From the NCBI RefSeq assembly GCF_900102965.1, contig NZ_FNGM01000019.1, positions 1 through 64,000 on the forward strand: a stretch of 64,000 nt of DNA, written 5' to 3'. The notes beneath the pieces were generated by a model that did not search any database, was not told the origin of the DNA, and saw only the letters and a program-made list of their open reading frames with translations. Below are positions 54,062-63,326 of this stretch, piece after piece. How positions within the stretch are numbered: the first letter of the stretch is position 1; every line of letters starts with the position of its first letter. Source of the stretch: Paenibacillus jilunlii. GTDB taxonomy: Bacteria; Bacillota; Bacilli; Paenibacillales; Paenibacillaceae. A program made the position numbers and the translations under genes.

Positions 54062-54817
54062 TTAAAGCAAATGTCCGCCAGACACTTCAATGTCCTGGGC
54101 TGTAACCCAGCCGAAATCATCGGACAATAAGCTCACAATGACCTTCGCCATATCTTCGGGTTGGCCGATTCTGCCAAATACAGATTGCTCAGCCAGCGGC
54201 TTAATGAATTCAGGATGTTTATCGAACACTCCGTCGCCAAAATTGCTGTGTGTAGGACCGGGTGAAACTGCGTTGACCCGAATTTGGCGAGGTGCAAGTT
54301 CTTTGGCAATGTAGCGAGTCCAAGTTGAGAATGCTGCTTTTAACGAGCCGTAGATGGAGTAGCCTGGAAATGATTGGTTTTTAGATGAGCTCGAGGTATT
54401 TACAATAGCTCCAGCATCCTCCATGAATCCGACAAGTTGTTGTGTTAAAAAAATCGGTCCTTTGAAGTTCGTATTAAGAATCTTGTCGAAGTATTCTTCG
54501 CTAATCTCAGTGAACATCATGGGCCCACCGACACCACCATTATTAACTAAGTAATCAAAAGTTGTTCTGTTCCAAATGTCTTGGAGGCTCTTTTTCACTT
54601 CTAGAATAGAGCCTTCGAATGTTGATTTTCGAGTCAGATCCAGCTTCAGTGCGAATGCCCGAACGCCTTTATTCTTCTCAATTTCCTTTACGACACCTTC
54701 TGCCCGGTCCTTATAGGAATTGTATGTGAGAATAACGCTAATTCCGCGCTTGCCAAGCTCAAGCGCCGTCGCTTTTCCAATGCCATTACTTCCACCTGTT
54801 ACAATCGCAATTTTCAT
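54062..54817 (-). CDS. Short-chain dehydrogenase/reductase
   Basis: The 251-residue SDR has the cofactor motif TGGSNGIGKA, the NNGG motif (YLVNNGGVGGP), and catalytic Ser and Tyr-x-x-x-Lys in NTSSSSKNQSFPGYSIYGSLK. The ATG at 54817 follows AAGGAGGAT; the frame extends upstream without a site. It is divergent from an AraC regulator gene (216-nt gap), which probably controls it. The substrate is unknown. Confidence 0.87.
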   Translation of the reverse strand: MKIAIVTGGSNGIGKATALELGKRGISVILTYNSYKDRAEGVVKEIEKNKGVRAFALKLDLTRKSTFEGSILEVKKSLQDIWNRTTFDYLVNNGGVGGPMMFTEISEEYFDKILNTNFKGPIFLTQQLVGFMEDAGAIVNTSSSSKNQSFPGYSIYGSLKAAFSTWTRYIAKELAPRQIRVNAVSPGPTHSNFGDGVFDKHPEFIKPLAEQSVFGRIGQPEDMAKVIVSLLSDDFGWVTAQDIEVSGGHLL

Positions 54818-55033
54818 AAGATCCTCCTTGTTTTGTATTCGATCTGGCTTTAATTTTAGTCGCATCTGTGGCAATAAAATAGACCTGAAAATGCCTTTTG
54901 ATTGCCTAAAAACACCACGTTACTTTTAGATTCACCCAAATTATCCTTTATATTTGACATATCAGTAGCCCAAAAATGCCTATGTATATAACGCTGTGTT
55001 GAGGGGTAAGAAGTCGTGTGATAAACTAAGTGC

Positions 55034-55933
55034 ATGAATAACGTCCTTGATGAAATAATTGATCTGATGAAAGGCGCAGGCACTCGACAGATTGAAACCG
55101 GAGTACCGGGGCTAAGTATGATTAAGGGAGACATCCCCGCTCATCAACTCGCAGCGCTCTACGAGCCGATGATTGGTTTTACAGTTCAAGGAACAAAGAT
55201 TCTTTCAATCGGGGAGCGTAGCACTGACCTGGAAGGGCCATCATATTACGTGTTACCGGTGCATGTTCCTGCAACGGCGAGTGTACATCCAGACCGTCAT
55301 GGCCGTCCTTACATGTCACTTGGTCTCAAGTTGAATCAGAACGTTCTTCAGAGTTTATTTAGAGATCTTCCTGAAAATCTATTACCGACTGCTTCCGAGC
55401 ATTTCGCAGCCTGTGAAATGGATATTGAATTTATGGAGGCATGGCTGCGCTTATTGCGATTATCGCAAACATCAAGAGATATTCCAGCTCTTGCACCAGC
55501 TTATGAGCGCGAAATCCTTTATCGCGTTCTGATGGGACCACAAGGATGGTATCTGAGGCAATTTGGTCTGCGGGAAAGCAATTTATCCAAAATTTCTGAA
55601 ATTGTAAAATGGTTTCGCGGTAATTTTATGAAGCCAATAGACATTGGCGAGATGGCATCAAAATCTGGTATGGCTATAAATACCTTTCACCGTCAGTTTA
55701 AAAGGGCAACGGGTTTAAGTCCTATTCAATTTCAAAAGCAGTTAAGGCTTTTGGAGGCTAGGAACCTCATTGCATTTGAGGGCTATCCAGTAGCAAGTGC
55801 CGCATATCATGTAGGCTATCAAAGTCCCTCACAGTTCAATCGAGAGTACTCCCGCTTCTTCGGTTCATCTCCAGCCCGGGACACTGAGAACCTAAGACGA
55901 ATCGAAAGCACGCGGATATCCCCGCTTAATTGA
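55034..55933 (+). CDS. AraC-family transcriptional regulator
   Basis: The 299-residue protein has an AraC N-terminal sensor domain (MIGFTVQGTKIL) and a C-terminal double HTH (IDIGEMASKSGMAINTFHRQ, then YQSPSQFNREYSRFFG). This layout is often found divergent from SDR or aldo-keto reductase genes (YqhC type). No clear ribosome site is visible before the ATG. The end overlaps a reverse-strand remnant. Confidence 0.86.
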   Translation: MNNVLDEIIDLMKGAGTRQIETGVPGLSMIKGDIPAHQLAALYEPMIGFTVQGTKILSIGERSTDLEGPSYYVLPVHVPATASVHPDRHGRPYMSLGLKLNQNVLQSLFRDLPENLLPTASEHFAACEMDIEFMEAWLRLLRLSQTSRDIPALAPAYEREILYRVLMGPQGWYLRQFGLRESNLSKISEIVKWFRGNFMKPIDIGEMASKSGMAINTFHRQFKRATGLSPIQFQKQLRLLEARNLIAFEGYPVASAAYHVGYQSPSQFNREYSRFFGSSPARDTENLRRIESTRISPLN

Positions 55934-56205
55934 ATAACGCCGGCTGTTTGCCGAAAAGCTTGTTCAGTGTCTCCAGTACATCCGGCGGATTGTCTTCGTT
56001 AAACTGAGTAATCGCAACGCGCAGAGCGGACAAAAGCATTGCCGTGCGGACTTGTATAAAGTACTGCCAGCTCCTGTCATCCAAACCGGTCCTTTCTTTA
56101 ACGAAGCTCAGTTTTTGGCTGAGGATATTGGCGAGCAGGGTTTGAAACTCTCCGTACAGATTTGCTTGTATGAGCGATAGAAAGAACTCTTTTTGACCAA
56201 AGCAG
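55926..56205 (-). pseudogene. TetR-like C-terminal remnant
   Basis: The reverse frame encodes about 85 helical residues (FFLSLIQANLYGEFQTLL... to MLLSALRVAITQF and KLF) resembling the ligand-binding end of TetR regulators. There is no DNA-binding half; upstream codons are shifted and without a family. The assignment is tentative. Confidence 0.4.
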
Positions 56206-56284
56206 ATCTCAAATCCTGGGAACGAATCAGTGAATGCAGTTTGTCTGCAGCAGATTGGAACGCATAGTGTCCGCTTCTCAACAC

Positions 56285-56315
56285 AAAAAGCAGCCCCCAA
56301 AACGGGAGCTGCTCT
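56285..56315 (-). terminator. Terminator of the HSP90-TPR operon
   Basis: On the minus strand AGCAGCTCCCG / GGGGGCTGCT is followed by TTTTTGTG, just after the TPR gene. Confidence 0.65.
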
Positions 56316-56359
56316 TTGCCGCGCCTGTCCTTAATCAAGGACGGCTGCCGGAACACAGC

Positions 56360-57418
56360 CTACAACTGTTGCAGGAGTGTGGTATAGTAGGCGTTACCGT
56401 TTCGCTTATCCAGCTTTTCCGCTGTGGCGAGAGCCAATTGCTGGAAATGCTTCGCGAGCGATTCAACCTCCCCGGACTGGTGCTCACACGGGTGCCCTGC
56501 CGGAAGCTTGACCTGGAACCGGATGGATTCTTCCGCCAGCCGGCGGAACATCTTGGCCGAATAGGCATTGAATATCATCTGATCGACCGGGTTCTCATGA
56601 TCGAGAGAGGAGGCGATATACTCTTCAAAGACCTCCAGCGCCTTGATTGGATCGGTCAAGGTCAGGTAACCAATGTGCTCCCCCTGGTGATACAGAAAGT
56701 CGCGGTTTCCTTTGACCAGCTTGTAGCCTTTCTTCTGCAGCTTATCCGCTTCGCTCTGGCGGCCCAGCCGCAGGAGAGGGAACAGGACTTTCGTAATCGT
56801 CACATGAGGCACCTCACCGCAGGTCATTCGACCCTTGAGAATCGGCTCGGCTGCCTTCACGGTCTTCTCGTCTTCGTTCCGCTTCGCCAGAAATTCGACC
56901 AGACCGTGCTGCTCACAGGCCTCACAATCGCTCATCTCATCCCGTTCCATGGACTGTACAATATCCCACTCGGCTTCAGAAGCATCCAGTTCTCCGAAAT
57001 CGGCGAGAAGCTTCGCCCGGTAATAGTGATAGGTCCGGCTGCTGTAGCCTTCAGCCGCAAAGCGGGTCTTCATATCCTCCAGCAGGTTCTCAATCTGGAC
57101 ACGGCTAATTTCTGCAAAAGCGGAGATGCGGTCCAGCACCCACTTGTACGACCACATCAGGCTGTAATCATCGAACCGGCCCGGGTTCTTGTCATACTGT
57201 CCCAGCTGCCAGGAAAAGGCGACCAGCGCCTTCATCGGATAGCCGTGGAAGCTGCCCAGCTCTACGATTTCGCTGCGGGCCTCATAGCCCTGATCGATAT
57301 CTCCTGCGGCATCTGCCACCCGTACCGCCTGCTCCAGCAGTTCCAGCTTAGCCTTGCCTCCCGGCAGGCCATAGGCTTCTTCCATCAAGTCGTCGAAACT
57401 CATCTCGGTAAAGTTCAT
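56360..57418 (-). CDS. TPR-like helical protein, partner of HSP90
   Basis: The 352-residue, mostly helical protein has TPR-like paired helices (for example LLEQAVRVADAAGDIDQGYE and ALEVFEEYIASSL). A Cys pair (SDCEACEQHG) lies mid-protein. Its ATG follows the HSP90 stop directly (TAGATG) and uses AGGAGGAG inside the HSP90 end, so translation is coupled. No family name is recognised. A co-chaperone or client-adaptor role is inferred from the coupling alone. Confidence 0.72.
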   Translation of the reverse strand: MNFTEMSFDDLMEEAYGLPGGKAKLELLEQAVRVADAAGDIDQGYEARSEIVELGSFHGYPMKALVAFSWQLGQYDKNPGRFDDYSLMWSYKWVLDRISAFAEISRVQIENLLEDMKTRFAAEGYSSRTYHYYRAKLLADFGELDASEAEWDIVQSMERDEMSDCEACEQHGLVEFLAKRNEDEKTVKAAEPILKGRMTCGEVPHVTITKVLFPLLRLGRQSEADKLQKKGYKLVKGNRDFLYHQGEHIGYLTLTDPIKALEVFEEYIASSLDHENPVDQMIFNAYSAKMFRRLAEESIRFQVKLPAGHPCEHQSGEVESLAKHFQQLALATAEKLDKRNGNAYYTTLLQQL

Positions 57419-59257
57419 CTATTCATCTCCTCCTGTGACGTGACTGGCCGTCAATCCCCAATCAATAAATTGAATAATGCCTTTGTTCAGGAGAGCGATC
57501 TCCTGGCGGTTCATCGGATAATGTCCCATCATCAGCGCATTGCAGTACAGCATTTCGATAATGGAGGGCAGCATCTTCTGGTGCGCCGGATGAAATGCCC
57601 GCTCGATGACCGGGTTGTTCAGGTTGAAGTAGAGCGTGGCGTATGCCGCATCCTTGAGCGTAGTGCCCAGGCTGCCCAGCACGGAGGACAGGGCGTCCGT
57701 GCTCACTTCCTTCGTTGCCTCAAGTATGCGCCACTGGGCGGACTCCTCGGACAGCGTGTAGAGTACAGGAATCTCCTCCGGCTTGAAGCGGCGCAGCTGC
57801 ACCTGGCAGCGGAATTTCTGCAGGACACTGTCTGCGAGTCTTACGGATTCATAGTAGTCCAACCGCTCTTGAGGTGTAATATCGGTAAAGGATAGCGATA
57901 CCTCCTCCGGCAGCAGCCGTTCAGTCTCCACGTCCGGGTCAACGAGCGGCAGCTGGGACAGCAGCTCGGCATCGTAAATAAATCCGCCATTCACCACCAG
58001 CATGGATTGGGCCGAAGCCACATGGGTAATCTGGCGGTATTCGTCCAGCGTCGCAGTGAAGTAAAGGGGAGGGTGCTGCTTCAGTTCGCCAAGCGGCTTC
58101 CTGCCAAATGTGCTCTCAAACGGCAGCCACTCATGAATAATCGAATAGAATGACAAATCTTCCACCGCGAGGGCCTTCATGGATAAGGCGTGCAGCGAAA
58201 TGACAGATTGCAGGCGATCCGGGTCGTACTCCGCCATCCGCATCAGTTCCTGACGGATGGAGTTCCCCAGCTCTTCCCGCACCTGCTCCAGCTGGGCATT
58301 CTCATAGAAATGCTCCCGGGAAGCGGTCGGTTGCAGCTCATCGGTCCAGATCAGGCATTTCACGAAGAACGCCCAGTCCGGCAGGATATTGCTGGCAGCT
58401 TCAGAGACCAGCATGTGCTTCAAGTACACCCGGTGATTGCGTTTGGCGTTGAGGTTCACCGCCTGCGGCAGAATGAAGGCGATGCCTCCCGTCCGGCCCG
58501 AGGTGGTGTGCAGGGGAATGAAATCGCGGAACGTCTCTCCAAGCACCTGCTTGCCAAAGGCCAGCACCTCGCCTTGATGCTTCCGGGCCAGCTGCGGGTC
58601 TTTGACCCACGGCGGGGACTGCGAATTAATCAGGCGGGTGGTATGGTCTGACACCAGCTGGATAGGATAAGGCAGCAGAGCGCCGTAATGGAACAGCCAT
58701 TCTTGCAGATTGCCTTCCTCGAAGTAAGCTTCGGAGCCTTCTTTGCAACGCAAAAAAACCTTGGTGCCCGGAGCATATTGCCCTTCGAGCTTGCGGATCG
58801 TATAGGTGCCGTCCGGCTTCCCGCGCCATTCCAGTGCAGGTCCGCCCTTGGCGGATTGGGTGACCATGACGATATCATCACTCACCATGAAGCAGGACAA
58901 GAGCCCGATGCCAAACCGCCCGATAAAAGAGGTGTTGGTGGAGAGAAAGTCTTCACCCCGCTTGGAGGATTGTCCGATCATCGCCAGGAACTCATGAATC
59001 TCTGCTTCGTTTAACCCGATTCCGTTATCTTCTACCAATAAGGTCGCTCCGGTTGAGGTTCCGCTTACCTCGATATGAATCTTGCCTTCGTATCCGTCAG
59101 GGGAATAAGCCTGCCGTGCAGTAATCGCGTCTATGCCATTCTGCAGCAGCTCCCTTAAGAATACCTTCGGGCTGCTATACAAATGGTTAGACAAAATGTT
59201 GATCATACCGCTTAAGTTGACTTGGAAGCGGTAGGTATCCCGGTTCTGGTTCTCCAT
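57419..59257 (-). CDS. HSP90-family chaperone (HtpG-like variant)
   Basis: The 612-residue protein has the GHKL ATPase motifs of HSP90: FLRELLQNGIDAI (catalytic Glu), VEDNGIGLNEAEI, and FIGRFGIGLLSCF lid region. The middle domain follows with PTASREHFYENAQL. The C-terminal dimerisation part is diverged and ends HVTGGDE. It is too distant from standard HtpG to be the housekeeping chaperone with confidence. The ATG follows ACAGGAG. Co-transcribed with the TPR-like gene. Confidence 0.87.
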   Translation of the reverse strand: MENQNRDTYRFQVNLSGMINILSNHLYSSPKVFLRELLQNGIDAITARQAYSPDGYEGKIHIEVSGTSTGATLLVEDNGIGLNEAEIHEFLAMIGQSSKRGEDFLSTNTSFIGRFGIGLLSCFMVSDDIVMVTQSAKGGPALEWRGKPDGTYTIRKLEGQYAPGTKVFLRCKEGSEAYFEEGNLQEWLFHYGALLPYPIQLVSDHTTRLINSQSPPWVKDPQLARKHQGEVLAFGKQVLGETFRDFIPLHTTSGRTGGIAFILPQAVNLNAKRNHRVYLKHMLVSEAASNILPDWAFFVKCLIWTDELQPTASREHFYENAQLEQVREELGNSIRQELMRMAEYDPDRLQSVISLHALSMKALAVEDLSFYSIIHEWLPFESTFGRKPLGELKQHPPLYFTATLDEYRQITHVASAQSMLVVNGGFIYDAELLSQLPLVDPDVETERLLPEEVSLSFTDITPQERLDYYESVRLADSVLQKFRCQVQLRRFKPEEIPVLYTLSEESAQWRILEATKEVSTDALSSVLGSLGTTLKDAAYATLYFNLNNPVIERAFHPAHQKMLPSIIEMLYCNALMMGHYPMNRQEIALLNKGIIQFIDWGLTASHVTGGDE

Positions 59258-59392
59258 TCTGGTTCTCCTGTTCTGTAATCATTTGATATGTAGACGGACG
59301 CAACTCTATGTATTACCCAAAAGCCGCATTATAAGAAACAGATATTGCCAATCCGTTCGTGATCCCGTTTGCATGATGTCTTGAAATACAAA

Positions 59393-59425
59393 AGAAACCC
59401 AAGGGCTTTAAAGACCTGGGTTTCT
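59393..59425 (-). terminator. Orphan minus-strand terminator
   Basis: AGAAACCCAGG / CCTTGGGTTTCT is followed on the minus strand by TTTGTATTTC. No minus-strand gene lies to its right before the beta-helix gene, so it may be a scar of a lost gene. The remaining parts of 59258-59670 show no gene. Confidence 0.5.
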
Positions 59426-59670
59426 GTCAAGCTTTTAATTCTAAGGATGTAATTCTTGACGTTTTCTCCCATTTCCTTTTTAAATAACTGGATTGGTTCA
59501 GTATCGGAGAAGCTTCACCGAAAGAATCATAAACTTTAAGTCGGTATAAGTCGATTAAATAATTAGGGCTTATATACATAAATTCCCTATATTAGAACAT
59601 ACCTAGCAATGAACTTAGGCCCAGGCGTAGAAGCCGTATCTAAAAATAAATTAATTACAGGAGGTAAGCT

Positions 59671-61911
59671 ATGATTAAGAGAACAGGCATTAGGTTTTTA
59701 GTTGTAATTATGATGATTTATGTATTTAGTTTTAATCTGGGTGTGGAAACGGTAAAGGCAAATTCCGTATATTATGTTTCTACAATGGGGAATGACATCA
59801 CTGGAACCGGTACACTATCAAATCCATGGAAAACCATACAAAAGGCAGCAGATACCCTGACAGCCGGAGATACCTGCATCATACGAGGCGGTACATACCG
59901 GGAAACCGTAACACTTCATACTTCCGGAACTTCTGCAAATCCCATAAACTTTAAGGCTTATACAGGAGAGAACGTAACGGTATCCGGTGCCGATCCGGTT
60001 ACTGGCTGGAAAAAATACTCCGGATCCATCTATTATGCGAAAATGACGGGTTCCTTTGGAACAAAAGATCAGATATTTGTTAATAAGCAAATGCAATTTG
60101 AAGCCAGATGGCCCAATTCACCAACACTTGATCCCTTAAATTCAACATATGCAACAGTTGATTCCGGTTCCACTACAACCATCAAGGATGGGGATTTAAA
60201 TCAGGCACCTGGATACTGGGTCGGCAAAACGGTTTGGAGTGTTCCGGGAACAGGCTACAAATCTTATAAAAGTACCATTACCGGCTCAAGTGGCGGCTCC
60301 ATTACCTTTGATCAAATGGCTGCTGCAGCGACAGGAGGTAACAGCTATTATATTACTGGTAATCTTGAAGATCTTGACAGTGCGGGAGAATGGTATTATG
60401 ACAGCATTACTGGCAGACTTTATTTATGGGCCCCTGGTGGAGCTGATCCGAATACTTTGACAGTAGAAGCAAAGAAGCGGCCTTATGCTTTTGATTTAAG
60501 TTCCCGCTCTTACATCAATATTACCGGAATTAATATCTTTGCCTCCAGCATTAAAATGTCTAATTCTAATTACTGTAAAGTTTCTAATATGATTGCGGAA
60601 TATGTCAGCCATGATTCGGATGTTACCAGACAATACAATACAGGGATATTTATGTCCGGTACCAATAATGAGCTTAGAGACAGTACTTTAACCTACAGTT
60701 CCGGTAATCTGGTGAGTATAGAGGGAACAGGAAATAAGGTAATTAATAATCTTATTCATGAAGCAAACTATTCAGCAGCGGATATTCCGGCAATCTATCT
60801 ATTGGGGGCAAACCATCTAATCAGTCATAATACGGTATATAACGCTGGGCGTCATCTGATATTTATGCCTACCCAAAACAGCCGGATACAATATAATAAT
60901 CTGTACAATGCAGGAAAGCTGACAAAAGACTGCGGAATACTCTATGAGTTTGCCTGGGATGGGCAAGGGACGGTAATTCATCATAATTACATCCATGATA
61001 ATCAGGCAAAGAATTATTCCGCCACTGGGATCTATCTGGATAACGGTAGTAAGGGCTATATTGTGCATCATAATGTTGTATGGGGAAACTATACAGGGAT
61101 AAGATTGAATACACCCAGTAATTTTAACCTGATGTATAACAATACCACCTACAGTAACGGAAATGTAGGATACTGGGGAAGTGATTTTCAGTCAGATATG
61201 TACGGCGACAGAATTTTCAACAATATCTTTACTACAGCCTTTACACTGCCTGGTACTCATATAGAGGGAAATAATATTACCTCAGAAACCAATCCGTTAT
61301 TTGTGAATCCCACAGCATATAATTTCAGGTTGCAGTCTACTTCTCCAGCTATTAATGCAGGGGTTGTAATATCTGGAATCACGGATGATTATGTTGGTGC
61401 GGCACCGGATATTGGAGCATATGAGTCCGGTGGAACTGACTGGACTGCCGGGCATAACTTTTCTTCTCCTCCGGACCCGGTTTTCGAGAGTGTCAGCTTA
61501 CTTTATGTTAATAACGTAAGGCAATCTGATTTCGAGAAAGGGATAATCTCACCATGGGCAGAAACATATTCAGATACGGCTGCAAGTGTATCGGAACCAA
61601 GAAGCGGCTCTAAGAGTGTTAGATTGGGACCCGGAAAAGATGGTATCGAGCAGGTACTTACGGGGCTAAGCCCTAATACCAGCTATATGTGTACCGCCTG
61701 GGTTAAGGCAGACACAGGAGAGCAGATTCAGATTGGCGTTAACGGCTTTAAAGGAAAGGATGCATCTGCAACATCTGACAGTACATCCTGGACGATGGTA
61801 AACATTCCTTTTACAACCGGAGCAGGCGCTACCAGGGCAACAGTGTATGCTTACAAGAATCCCGGTACAGCATATGTTTATGTGGATGATTTTGGGGTAG
61901 TTGAGCAATAA
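59671..61911 (+). CDS. Secreted right-handed beta-helix protein with C-terminal carbohydrate-binding-like domain
   Basis: The 746-residue protein has a signal peptide (about 1-31). The start of its helix domain (YYVSTMGNDITGTGTLSNPW) is the usual entry of DUF1565/pectate-lyase-like folds. Repeated Asn-rich coils follow (IINNLIHEANYS-type, HHNYIHDNQ, MYNNTTYSNGN). From about residue 600 there is a beta-sandwich like CBM4/9 (SDFEKGIISPWAETYSD). It is probably a polysaccharide lyase or hydrolase; the family is not resolved. AGGAGGTAAGCT precedes the ATG. AT-rich, like the GH28 gene. Confidence 0.76.
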   Translation: MIKRTGIRFLVVIMMIYVFSFNLGVETVKANSVYYVSTMGNDITGTGTLSNPWKTIQKAADTLTAGDTCIIRGGTYRETVTLHTSGTSANPINFKAYTGENVTVSGADPVTGWKKYSGSIYYAKMTGSFGTKDQIFVNKQMQFEARWPNSPTLDPLNSTYATVDSGSTTTIKDGDLNQAPGYWVGKTVWSVPGTGYKSYKSTITGSSGGSITFDQMAAAATGGNSYYITGNLEDLDSAGEWYYDSITGRLYLWAPGGADPNTLTVEAKKRPYAFDLSSRSYINITGINIFASSIKMSNSNYCKVSNMIAEYVSHDSDVTRQYNTGIFMSGTNNELRDSTLTYSSGNLVSIEGTGNKVINNLIHEANYSAADIPAIYLLGANHLISHNTVYNAGRHLIFMPTQNSRIQYNNLYNAGKLTKDCGILYEFAWDGQGTVIHHNYIHDNQAKNYSATGIYLDNGSKGYIVHHNVVWGNYTGIRLNTPSNFNLMYNNTTYSNGNVGYWGSDFQSDMYGDRIFNNIFTTAFTLPGTHIEGNNITSETNPLFVNPTAYNFRLQSTSPAINAGVVISGITDDYVGAAPDIGAYESGGTDWTAGHNFSSPPDPVFESVSLLYVNNVRQSDFEKGIISPWAETYSDTAASVSEPRSGSKSVRLGPGKDGIEQVLTGLSPNTSYMCTAWVKADTGEQIQIGVNGFKGKDASATSDSTSWTMVNIPFTTGAGATRATVYAYKNPGTAYVYVDDFGVVEQ

Positions 61912-62042
61912 ATTATTTTACTGGTTTTATGTTTGACAGGATTGTCAGAAAGTCAGAAACACCAAGACTGCCTTGGGGCAAATGGATCAGGAGGGCCAAG
62001 GGGCGACCAGGCCTTAGTGTCATCATTTTGGTACACTCAAGG

Positions 62043-62078
62043 CATGTGGAGTCGGTGGCGGTACTGGAGCTGAAGTAG
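62043..62078 (+). pseudogene. rlmD 3'-end tail copy 4
   Basis: It encodes HVESVAVLELK and a stop. It shares 16 nt exactly with the intact rlmD end and may be the ancestral chromosomal tail displaced by the island. The flanking 61912-62345 holds no supported gene. Confidence 0.7.
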
Positions 62079-62345
62079 TACAGGGTGATATCCCCTTATT
62101 TATCAAGGGTTTGTTCGCTGATACAAGAAGGTGAAAGTTAATGATACAGTGGACGTAATTACCAGTTGATGTGAATTTGATGTGAAAAAGCTAAATAAGC
62201 GCCAGTAACTGGTAAGACGTACAATGCATAGAGAGCTGTGCGCTAACACGACTCTCCGGTACAATAGCCGCTTTTAAGGGCGGTTCGGCTTCACAGATGT
62301 AAGGCTGGAGTAAAGATTGATGTAGATTTATAAAGGATATAACTG

Positions 62346-62381
62346 ACCGCCAATACACTGTGACATCACTGGATTGGCGGT
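62346..62381 (+). terminator. Terminator near the TetR gene end
   Basis: The stem ACCGCCAAT / ATTGGCGGT has an 18-nt loop. It ends the TetR gene transcript on the minus strand, although T runs are modest on both sides. Confidence 0.5.
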
Positions 62382-62386
62382 TTGTC

Positions 62387-63004
62387 TTATTTATGGGCGG
62401 ACTCAGACTGCGAACTTGGCGCAATACCTTTTATCATCAATTCTGTCCATTGGGCGGTATAAGGAATAATCTTTTCGTAGATTTGTGGGCTGGAGATGCC
62501 TTCTACAATCGCTTGGAAATAAAGCAAAAGAAATTCATCTGAATATTTTAGATCAACCTTGCCTTCTTTACGACCGCGATGGAATAAATCCAGCATAATA
62601 CTAAAGCTTTCCTTGGAGTATTGCTGCATCATCAAAGATAAGCCATCATCACCCTTCTTGGTGAAAAGATCCATCAAATCTAAATAAAACTTTTTGTTGA
62701 TTTTGTCTAGATAATGGATTTTGTTCTGACTCATGGCAATGAGGGTTTCTTCGAAAGGTTTATTTTCGGCCATGATTCCCCGGGCGGTTTCCCCCATTTT
62801 ATTCAAAAAATACTTAAAAACCTCATGGATAAGATTTTCTTTACTCCCGAAATATTTAAAAATCGTTGTTTTTCCAACGTTGGAATTTTCAGCAATCTCA
62901 TCCATTGTTAAATTTTCTATGCCAGCATCGGTATTCATCAAATTAAAAGTTGCTTCTAAAACTTGATTTTTCTTCGCCTGTGTCCGCTTTTCAAAACCAT
63001 TCAT
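62387..63004 (-). CDS. TetR/AcrR-family regulator
   Basis: The 205-residue protein has an N-terminal HTH (LTMDEIAENSNVGKTTIFKY) and a helical ligand domain. It is divergent from an ABC-2 type transporter ATPase gene, which it probably represses. Start at MNGFEKRTQAKK; the AGGAATGA before it is a usable ribosome site. Confidence 0.88.
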   Translation of the reverse strand: MNGFEKRTQAKKNQVLEATFNLMNTDAGIENLTMDEIAENSNVGKTTIFKYFGSKENLIHEVFKYFLNKMGETARGIMAENKPFEETLIAMSQNKIHYLDKINKKFYLDLMDLFTKKGDDGLSLMMQQYSKESFSIMLDLFHRGRKEGKVDLKYSDEFLLLYFQAIVEGISSPQIYEKIIPYTAQWTELMIKGIAPSSQSESAHK

Positions 63005-63326
63005 TCCTCATTCCTGCTTTCTATCTAAAATGACTAAAAAAATAATTTCGGGGGAGTTTAGTTCATAATTTCTCTTCCTATTTATTATATAGCTATAGTT
63101 ATGAGTTATCAAGCGATGAATAGTTCTAAACTAACGTTTTTTTAATTGACTAGGCCAAGAAAAAGATATATAACTGAATATGTAAATGAACTTTGGTTTA
63201 AAACAAAGTGAATAATTAGAGGATATGAATTATAATTCTATTTACAGTTCATATCTCTCTGAGATTGAGCTTTGCTTTAAACTGGAAAGCAAGTTACTAA
63301 AACTGTTTAGAAGGAGTTTTAGTGCT
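63005..63326. promoter_or_regulatory. Divergent TetR/ABC control region
   Basis: A 322-nt AT-rich region between divergent genes. AGTTTAG (63055) and CTAAACT (63126) form a 7-bp inverted repeat 65 nt apart, and TATAGCTATA (63091-63100) is a small palindrome. These are possible operator or promoter elements, not verified. Confidence 0.3.

Larger units (their letters stand above)
49204..62078 (+). mobile_element. Candidate accretion island at the rlmD 3' end
   Basis: The 16-mer GCATGTGGAGTCGGTG occurs at the rlmD end (49204-49219) and again at 62042-62057. A 14-nt version sits at 53879 and a diverged copy at about 50587. Each is followed by an in-frame C-terminal tail and stop. Cargo is AT-rich and mosaic with fragments. 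No integrase or conjugation gene remains. RumA-type genes are known insertion sites of integrative elements in streptococci. Boundaries are inferred. Confidence 0.55.

Noticed and set aside
56234..57895. 553-codon plus-strand open frame
   Set aside because: It is antisense to the TPR and HSP90 genes, which have motifs, ribosome sites and coupling. The plus-strand protein has no family features.
49204..62078. Prophage or intact conjugative element
   Set aside because: No integrase, relaxase, portal, capsid or tail genes are visible. Only cargo and junction remnants remain.
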